Source: Hyphomicrobiales bacterium | GTDB lineage: Bacteria; Pseudomonadota; Alphaproteobacteria; Rhizobiales; Beijerinckiaceae | DNA: 64,000 bases | Assembly (NCBI GenBank): GCA_027487245.1 | Contig: JAIYDY010000002.1 | Span: 17,335 to 81,334 of the forward strand | Reading direction: 5' to 3' | Shown: positions 58,886 to 64,000 of the stretch, in pieces | Position numbering within the stretch: the stretch's first letter is position 1 | How the letters are laid out: each line of letters opens with the position of its first letter | Notes under the pieces: generated by a model | Told to the model about the DNA's origin: nothing | Seen by the model: only the letters and a program-made list of their open reading frames with translations | Databases searched by the model: none | Made by a program: the position numbers and the translations under genes

Positions 58886-59371
58886 ATGGCCAATGACGGA
58901 ACCAACGGCGCAGCCCAGGCGGCTGGCCCCACGCTGACCGCTCTCGCGCAGTACGTGAAGGACATGTCCTTCGAGAACCCGAATGCGCCGCGTGTGTTCA
59001 GCAACCAGAACCAGAGCCCGCAGATCCAGCTGCAGGTGAATGTCGGCGCAACCCAACTCGGCGACTCGGATGTCGAATCCGTGCTCAGCCTCGAGGGCCA
59101 GGCCGAAATCGGACCAGACACGCTGTTCGTGTTCGAACTCAGCTACGCGGGCGTGTTCCGGATCACCGGGGTTCCGGCAGAGCATATGGCAGCGGTCGTG
59201 ATGATCGAGTGCCCGCGTCTGCTCTTTCCGTTCGCCCGCCAGATCGTGGCGGATGCCGTACGCAACGGCGGTTTCCCGCCACTCTACATCGATCCGGTGG
59301 ATTTCGCCGCGCTGTATCAGCAGCGTATGGCGGAGATGGAAAGCTCCGCTGCGACGACGCCGGTTTCCTGA
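58886..59371 (+). CDS. secB: protein-export chaperone SecB
   Basis: 161 aa tetrameric chaperone that keeps preproteins unfolded for SecA. TLTALAQYVKDMSFENPNAP, the acidic DSDVESVLSLEGQAEIG, MIECPRLLFPFARQIVADAV and GGFPPLYIDPVDFAALYQQR are all typical. The ATG at 58886 fits the family. It converges with dnaQ across a hairpin. The secB/dnaQ/coaE/aroE order is highly conserved in alphaproteobacteria. Confidence 0.97.
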   Translation: MANDGTNGAAQAAGPTLTALAQYVKDMSFENPNAPRVFSNQNQSPQIQLQVNVGATQLGDSDVESVLSLEGQAEIGPDTLFVFELSYAGVFRITGVPAEHMAAVVMIECPRLLFPFARQIVADAVRNGGFPPLYIDPVDFAALYQQRMAEMESSAATTPVS

Positions 59372-59381
59372 TCCTGTTTGG

Positions 59382-59405
59382 GGTCCGGTCTTCTGAGGCC
59401 GGACC
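59382..59405. terminator. hairpin between converging secB and dnaQ
   Basis: GGTCCGGTC and GGCCGGACC pair over 9 bp (one G-U) with a TTCTGA loop. It sits centrally in the 57-bp gap between the two converging stops, so it could serve both strands. There is no T-run, so termination efficiency is uncertain. Confidence 0.55.
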
Positions 59406-59428
59406 TGACCATCGCCAAGCCCTTGGCT

Positions 59429-60172
59429 TCAGGTGCCCCGGTCATCGGATGGTGCCGCGTAGTCCTTCCAGATCACCGCACCTGACAGGGTCGCGATGAA
59501 GCGCTCGTGGGCGCTCCGTTCGTCCGCTGAAACATGCAGAAGGCGCGGGGTGGACCGCCGGGGCGAAGAGGCCGAGCCGCCAGACTCGCTGCCAGTCTGG
59601 TCATTGGCGGCCGCGAGGCGTCGTCCCTGCGACGGTGCGCTCAACCCGAAATCAGCCTGCCGGCCACCGAGAAGTTCGATGTAGACATCCGACAGGATTT
59701 CCGCATCGAGCAATGCGCCGTGCTTGATGCGGCGCGAGGTGTCGATGCCATAGCGCGTGCACAGGGCATCAAGGCTGTTGGATGCGCCGGGATGCTTGCG
59801 GCGGGCCATCACCAGCGTGTCGACCACCAGTTCGGGCCTGAGCTTTGGCTTGCCAAGTTTTTGCAGTTCCATGTCGAGAAAGCCGACGTCGAACGGCGCG
59901 TTGTGGATCACCAGGCGTGCGTCGCCCAGAAAATTGATCAGTTCGTCCGCAATCGCGGCAAAGCGCGGCTTGTCGGCAAGGAAGGCGTCCGACAGGCCGT
60001 GGACCGCGAAGGCCCCTTCGGAGACAGCGCGCTCGGGATTGAGATAGGTGTGGAAGGTGCGGCCCGTGGTGCAGTGGTTGATCAGCTCCACGCAGCCGAT
60101 CTCGATGATTCGGTCGCCATTGCGGGCGTCAACCCCGGTTGTCTCGGTGTCGAGCACCACCTCGCGGCTCAT
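59429..60172 (-). CDS. dnaQ: DNA polymerase III epsilon subunit
   Basis: 247 aa DEDDh proofreading exonuclease. ExoI is [20 protein letters not shown], ExoII is [15 protein letters not shown], and ExoIII is [10 protein letters not shown], all intact. The C-terminal 70 residues are a linker that would bind the alpha subunit. It overlaps coaE by 4 bp. Confidence 0.97.
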   Translation of the reverse strand: MSREVVLDTETTGVDARNGDRIIEIGCVELINHCTTGRTFHTYLNPERAVSEGAFAVHGLSDAFLADKPRFAAIADELINFLGDARLVIHNAPFDVGFLDMELQKLGKPKLRPELVVDTLVMARRKHPGASNSLDALCTRYGIDTSRRIKHGALLDAEILSDVYIELLGGRQADFGLSAPSQGRRLAAANDQTGSESGGSASSPRRSTPRLLHVSADERSAHERFIATLSGAVIWKDYAAPSDDRGT

Positions 60173-60786
60173 GGCTTGTCCTCCGGCGAAAGCGGCTTTG
60201 CGGCATCGCTCAACTGCCGCACGATAGCCTCGACATGCTTGCGGGCGATATCCATGCCCTGAGCGGTGTCCACAACGAAGGTGGCGCGGGCGCGCTTGTC
60301 CGCATCGGGCATCTGGCGGGCGAGGATGTCGCCGAAGCGCTGCTCCGTCATTCCGGGCCGGGAGAGCACGCGCGATCTCTGGACATCGGCCGGAGCGGTG
60401 ACGACCAGAACACCATCGCAGCGCGCGCCCCCCCCTGTCTCGAACAGCAGCGGAACGTCCAGCACGGCCAGCGGACGCTGTTCGGCGCGGGCGCGGGCGA
60501 GAAAGACATTTTCACGGGCGCGCACGAGGGGATGGATCACGGCTTCGAGCCGGGCGAGATTTTCGGGATGACCGAGGACGTGCCGGCCAAGACGTGTCCG
60601 ATCGATCCGTCCATCGACCACGACATCCGGGAACAGGGCTGCGACGGGGGCCACGGCCTCTCCTGCGTAAAGCGCGTGGACCTCCGCATCGGCATCATGC
60701 ACCGGGCAACCGAGATCCCGGAACATCTGCGCGGTCGTGGATTTGCCCATGCCGATCGAACCGGTCAGGCCGAGCACGTAGGTCAT
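60169..60786 (-). CDS. coaE: dephospho-CoA kinase
   Basis: 205 aa. Last step of CoA synthesis. The P-loop is [32 protein letters not shown] and [20 protein letters not shown] are the family signatures. 4-bp overlaps with both aroE and dnaQ show tight operon structure. Confidence 0.97.
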   Translation of the reverse strand: MTYVLGLTGSIGMGKSTTAQMFRDLGCPVHDADAEVHALYAGEAVAPVAALFPDVVVDGRIDRTRLGRHVLGHPENLARLEAVIHPLVRARENVFLARARAEQRPLAVLDVPLLFETGGGARCDGVLVVTAPADVQRSRVLSRPGMTEQRFGDILARQMPDADKRARATFVVDTAQGMDIARKHVEAIVRQLSDAAKPLSPEDKP

Positions 60787-61655
60787 GGCCGATCAGCCGG
60801 GGCGGGGGCGACGAGATCGGCCTCGACAAGAGCCCGCAATTCCCTGCTGACGCGGGGCACCGAGCCAAACCAGTGCCCGAAGGCCAGCGCCGCCTGATGC
60901 AGCAGCATGCCGAGACCATCGACGACCAGCCCCCCGCGCGCCCGCGCCTCGGCGAGGAACGGGGTGACGAGCGGGGCGTAGACAATGTCATAGAAGACCT
61001 GTCCATCAACCCGGGCCGGCCAGTCGATTGGCAGCGGCGGCTGGCCTTTCATGCCGAGCGAGGTCGTGTTGACCACCATCGCATGGGCAGCGATCTGGCC
61101 AGCAGCAATCGGCCACGGTGCCGAACGCAGCGTCGTCGATGCCCGTGGATGGCTGGCACCCAGGCTGCTGACCAGCGCGTCAGTGCGCGCCGCCGAGCGG
61201 TTGGCAATGGTGACGACAGCCGCTCCGCGCCGCATCAGGCCATGGATGATGGCGCGGGCCGCGCCGCCTGCGCCCAAGACCAGCACATCGCGCCCGGCGC
61301 AGGACCATGCCGGCAGCTCCTGGCCAAGATGCTCGAAGAAGCCATCGACATCCGTGTTGGCGCCCGTCAGCCGACCATCCTTCATCCAGATCGTGTTGAC
61401 AGCACCCATGGCAGCCGCGTCCGGCGTGAGGTCGTCGAGATGGGCGATGACCGCTTCCTTCAGGGGAACGGTGAGGTTTCCGCCACGCAGTTCGCCCGAG
61501 CGCACCCGTGCCAGAAGGCCGGCGAGCTGGTCCGGGGTCGTCTCGATGCGGTCATAGCGCGCATCAAGCCCCTGCTCCGCGATCCAGAAACCGTGGATCA
61601 TCGGTGATCGCGAGTGACTGATCGGGGAGCCTGCTACGAAACAGCGGTCGGTCAT
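60783..61655 (-). CDS. aroE: shikimate dehydrogenase
   Basis: 290 aa. It reduces 3-dehydroshikimate with [25 protein letters not shown] binds shikimate; the catalytic Lys is in [28 protein letters not shown] and the dinucleotide loop [16 protein letters not shown] follow. I chose the ATG at 61655 because AGGAGA lies 7 bp upstream; the frame extends to 61712 without family support. Confidence 0.96.
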   Translation of the reverse strand: MTDRCFVAGSPISHSRSPMIHGFWIAEQGLDARYDRIETTPDQLAGLLARVRSGELRGGNLTVPLKEAVIAHLDDLTPDAAAMGAVNTIWMKDGRLTGANTDVDGFFEHLGQELPAWSCAGRDVLVLGAGGAARAIIHGLMRRGAAVVTIANRSAARTDALVSSLGASHPRASTTLRSAPWPIAAGQIAAHAMVVNTTSLGMKGQPPLPIDWPARVDGQVFYDIVYAPLVTPFLAEARARGGLVVDGLGMLLHQAALAFGHWFGSVPRVSRELRALVEADLVAPAPADRP

Positions 61656-61695
61656 GGCATGTCTCCTGCTTGTTTCATTCGCGCCTCGATCCTTA

Positions 61696-62316
61696 TCAGG
61701 CAAGGACGTCAAGCTGGCGCAAGGATGCCAGGACCATCAGAAGCGGGAGGCCGAGAATGGTGAAATGGTCGCCGTCCACGCTTTCGAAAAGCTGGACGCC
61801 AAGGCTTTCGAGCTGGTAGCCCCCGACACTTGCCAGCGCAGCCGCTCCTGCCATGTCGAGATAGCGCTCGACGAAACACGCCGACAGCGGCCGCATCACC
61901 AACCGCGCGCTGGCCGCTCCCTGTGCCAGGACCTTGCCATCATTGACCAGCGCATAAGCCGAATGGAGCTCGTGGGCCCGCCCTGACAACAGCAGGATCT
62001 GGGACAGGGCCGCTTGCCGGTCGGCGGGCTTGTGAAACGCCATGCCATCGCAGGACAGGGTCTGATCGGCACCCAGGACAATGGCCTTGGGGTTGCGGCC
62101 ACTCACGTCAAGAGCCTTGGCGCGGGCCAGACCCAGCGCGATGCTGTCCGGAGAGGCATCGCCCTGGCGCAACAGCTGGCTTTCGGCGACCCGCTCATCG
62201 ATCCTGGCAGGTTCGACCGACAACGGCAGGCCGGCACCGCGCAACATGGTGGCGCGTGCCGCGCTGCCGGAAGCCAGCAGCAAGGGTACAGGATGCAGCC
62301 AAAGGGATGAAGCCAT
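61696..62316 (-). CDS. Maf-like nucleotide pyrophosphatase
   Basis: 206 aa. Maf fold with LLLASGSAARATMLRGAGLP (the usual SxSPRR loop altered to SGSAAR), GADQTLSCDG with the catalytic Asp, and LSGRAHELHSAYALVNDG. Relatives hydrolyse canonical and modified NTPs and affect septum formation. The altered loop fits the alphaproteobacterial subgroup next to aroE. The ATG is at 62316. Confidence 0.93.
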   Translation of the reverse strand: MASSLWLHPVPLLLASGSAARATMLRGAGLPLSVEPARIDERVAESQLLRQGDASPDSIALGLARAKALDVSGRNPKAIVLGADQTLSCDGMAFHKPADRQAALSQILLLSGRAHELHSAYALVNDGKVLAQGAASARLVMRPLSACFVERYLDMAGAAALASVGGYQLESLGVQLFESVDGDHFTILGLPLLMVLASLRQLDVLA

Positions 62317-62340
62317 GGTGCTCACCGGTGACACGGGGCC

Positions 62341-63231
62341 TTACATCGCAATGAACTTGAGCCTGTGATCGCGCAGCAGGTCGAGGATTGCGGCTGCCGT
62401 TTCCTCGATCGAGCGACGCGTCACGTCGATCACCGGCCAGCCGCGCCGGGCAAACAGCTTCCGGGAGGTCGAGATTTCGGCGGCCACGGCGTCATGATCG
62501 ACATAGGCGGACTGGTCCGAGGCATTGAGCGAGAGCAGACGGTTCTGCCGGATCTGGACGATGCGCTCCGGCGCAGCGACAAGGCCGACCACCAGGGGTT
62601 TCTTGAGGCGGTCGAGATCGGGGGGTGGCGGCACGCCGGGGACCAGCGGAATGTTGGCCGTGCGGACGCCGCGGTTGGCCAGATAGATGCTGGTCGGCGT
62701 CTTCGATGTGCGGCTGACGCCAAGCAGCACGATGTCGGCGCTTTCGAGGTCATCGGTCATCTGGCCATCATCATGCATCATGGTGAAGTTCATGGCGTCG
62801 ATGCGCTTGAAATACTCGGCGTTGAGCATGTGCTGCGCGCCGGGCCGGGCCGAGGACGCTGCGCCGAGATAGGACTGGAACAGGTTCAGGATCGGATTGA
62901 GAATCGACATGCTCGGTGAGCCCACCTGGGCACAGAACTCCTCCAGCTTGCTGGAGAGAGCCGTGTCGACCAGCGTATAGAGCACGATGCCAGGAGCGGT
63001 TTCGATTTCCGTCAGGACCCGGTCAAGCTGGACCTGCGAGCGCACAAGCGGATAGACATGCTCGATCGCGGAGACCCCCTCATACTGGGCGGCAGCCGCG
63101 CGGCTGATGGCAATCAGCGTTTCGCCGGTTGCATCGGACACGAGGTGAAGATGGAAATAGCTTCTCACGCTGCGCTCAGCCTCGCCTGGTCCCGGCCTGA
63201 TCGCAGGCCGGTCCTTCTTGCGCATAACCAT
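62341..63231 (-). CDS. pyruvate, phosphate dikinase / PEP synthase regulatory protein (DUF299)
   Basis: About 296 aa. A bifunctional kinase/pyrophosphorylase fold: [20 protein letters not shown] at the N-terminus, the P-loop-like [20 protein letters not shown], and [20 protein letters not shown] at the C-terminus. It switches PPDK or PEP synthase activity by threonine phosphorylation with ADP. Start candidates are ATG 63231, ATG 63225 and a GTG nearer YFHLHL. The orthologue borders the chromosomal origin in other alphaproteobacteria (Rickettsia RP001). Confidence 0.92.
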   Translation of the reverse strand: MVMRKKDRPAIRPGPGEAERSVRSYFHLHLVSDATGETLIAISRAAAAQYEGVSAIEHVYPLVRSQVQLDRVLTEIETAPGIVLYTLVDTALSSKLEEFCAQVGSPSMSILNPILNLFQSYLGAASSARPGAQHMLNAEYFKRIDAMNFTMMHDDGQMTDDLESADIVLLGVSRTSKTPTSIYLANRGVRTANIPLVPGVPPPPDLDRLKKPLVVGLVAAPERIVQIRQNRLLSLNASDQSAYVDHDAVAAEISTSRKLFARRGWPVIDVTRRSIEETAAAILDLLRDHRLKFIAM

Positions 63232-63578
63232 GGGCGCGGATGTGGACAAGTGGGCAGGCTTGCGGGACGGCGGTGCCCGGGGCGATCCAAACCGACCGGC
63301 AGGATCACAGCTGCGGACCTGTGGATGAATCGATGGGCAAGACTCAGGTCAACAGGGGTATTGGGGCCTGAAGCAATGTGGAGAAAAATAGCGATATGAA
63401 AACAGAGGCTTGACCGGGCATAAATGATCCAGAGAGTGCACCTCGGAGGGCCTCTGAAAGGGTTGAGTGCAGGACAACCTGTGGGAAACATCGCGACACT
63501 GATTGGATGCCATCCAGCAGAAAAATCAGAAGAGTCTTTCAAAGAATCTTTCTATAGAAGGCCAACGGGGGAAAACTG
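63232..63578. other. presumed chromosomal replication origin (oriC) between ppsR and hemE
   Basis: This 347-bp divergent gap is where Caulobacter and Rickettsia have oriC (hemE / RP001). Four DnaA-box-like 9-mers lie in one orientation, read on the minus strand: TTGTCCACA (63241-63249), TCATCCACA (63320-63328), TTCTCCACA (63377-63385) and TTTCCCACA (63480-63488). Consensus is TTATCCACA. An AT-rich stretch (63518-63558) and four GANTC sites (63327, 63341, 63532, 63544) accompany them. No CtrA TTAA-N7-TTAA motif is obvious. Found by eye. Confidence 0.78.
63518..63558. other. AT-rich element of presumed oriC (unwinding region)
   Basis: By my count 11 of 41 bases are G/C (about 27%), in a region otherwise strongly GC-rich. 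It lies to the hemE side of the DnaA-box cluster and contains two of the GANTC sites. It is the best candidate for the DNA unwinding element. Confidence 0.55.
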
Positions 63579-64000
63579 ATGGCTACGACACTGATGCGCC
63601 TGTTCAACGGCGAAACACTTGCGGTGCCACCGATCTGGCTGATGCGTCAGGCTGGCCGCTATCTGCCGGAGTATCGTGCAACGCGAGCCGAGGCCGGCTC
63701 CTTTCTCGATCTGTGCTTCAACACTGACCTTGCGACGGAAGTGACCTTGCAGCCGATCAGGCGGTTCGGGTTCGATGCTTCGATCCTGTTCTCTGACATT
63801 CTGGTCGTTCCGCATGCGATGGGCCAGAAGGTCTGGTTCGAGGAAGGCGAAGGCCCTCGGCTCGAACAGATCACCACCGGCGCAGAGCTGGCGTCCCGTC
63901 CGCTGCGTTTCGATCTCGACCGCCTGGCACCGGTGATCAAGACTGTCGAGCGGCTGCGCGGCGCGTTGCCGGCCGAGACCACGCTGATCGGTTTCTGCGG
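63579..64000 (+). CDS. hemE: uroporphyrinogen decarboxylase, 5' part (runs off the window)
   Basis: The first 140 residues are present. The protein starts [34 protein letters not shown] holds the invariant substrate-binding Arg residues. [20 protein letters not shown] contains the catalytic Asp (FSDI). The enzyme removes four carboxyls from uroporphyrinogen III in haem synthesis. The ATG at 63579 has GGGG then GAAAAC upstream. It reads away from the presumed origin. The rest lies beyond 64000. Confidence 0.95.
   Translation, partial: MATTLMRLFNGETLAVPPIWLMRQAGRYLPEYRATRAEAGSFLDLCFNTDLATEVTLQPIRRFGFDASILFSDILVVPHAMGQKVWFEEGEGPRLEQITTGAELASRPLRFDLDRLAPVIKTVERLRGALPAETTLIGFC

Overview
The window is a GC-rich stretch of an alphaproteobacterial chromosome, most likely Hyphomicrobiales (Rhizobiales); I cannot assign a genus. 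This rests on conserved gene order: hslUV / hisB-DUF2628-hisHAFE-coaA; tRNA-Ala beside a TIGR02300 gene; murJ-trpS-usp; nifU-tsaB-rimI-plsC-miaB-phoH-ybeY-corC-lnt-xre-metK-trmB-rimP-nusA-ylxR-infB-rbfA-truB; and timA-mltA-smr-xre / secB / dnaQ-coaE-aroE-maf-ppsR / hemE. The right edge reaches the hemE-ppsR intergenic region, which is the chromosomal replication origin in Caulobacter and Rickettsia. It carries DnaA-box-like 9-mers, an AT-rich stretch and GANTC sites. Most genes from about 33 to 63 kb run leftward, away from this presumed origin.

Layout. 0-10.8 kb is the most accessory part: an excisionase-type HTH/PBP-like regulator, a zinc alcohol dehydrogenase, a stand-alone NAD(P)HX dehydratase, carbamate kinase, a FixK-like Crp/Fnr regulator, a DUF2892 membrane protein, an ADP-forming acyl-CoA synthetase/GNAT fusion, a small cytochrome c and an NhaD/CitMHS-like antiporter. 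Three FNR/FixK-box-like sequences lie in its promoter regions, so I read it as a probable low-oxygen energy island. 10.9-17.5 kb holds an unrecognised secreted protein, a class II glutamine amidotransferase, HrpB helicase, a DUF1194 protein, cmk, a TIGR02300 protein and tRNA-Ala(GGC). 17.5-33 kb holds hrcA, typA, a VOC protein, usp, trpS, murJ, hslUV and the histidine/coaA operon, then a YqaA-type membrane protein and ridA. 33-44 kb is the transcription/translation operon rimP-nusA-ylxR-infB-rbfA-truB, preceded by an RNA leader with an intrinsic terminator, then a DUF2336 gene, trmB and metK. 44-63 kb is a long leftward housekeeping series covering envelope, RNA modification, Fe-S, purine salvage, secretion, replication and shikimate functions. 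63.2-63.6 kb is the presumed oriC, followed by the 5' part of hemE.

How the genes work together. The low-oxygen island couples two ATP-yielding reactions (carbamate kinase and an ADP-forming acyl-CoA synthetase) to NAD(H)-linked alcohol metabolism and nucleotide repair, under a local FixK-like regulator. The his cluster makes histidine and CoA precursors. The rimP-truB block matures and initiates on the 30S ribosome. The ppsR-to-dnaQ run is a chain of 4-bp overlaps or short gaps next to the origin.

I found no phage, insertion sequence, CRISPR array, toxin-antitoxin pair or recognisable defence system. The strongest non-gene signals are the oriC region, the rimP leader RNA and a strong terminator hairpin in front of typA.
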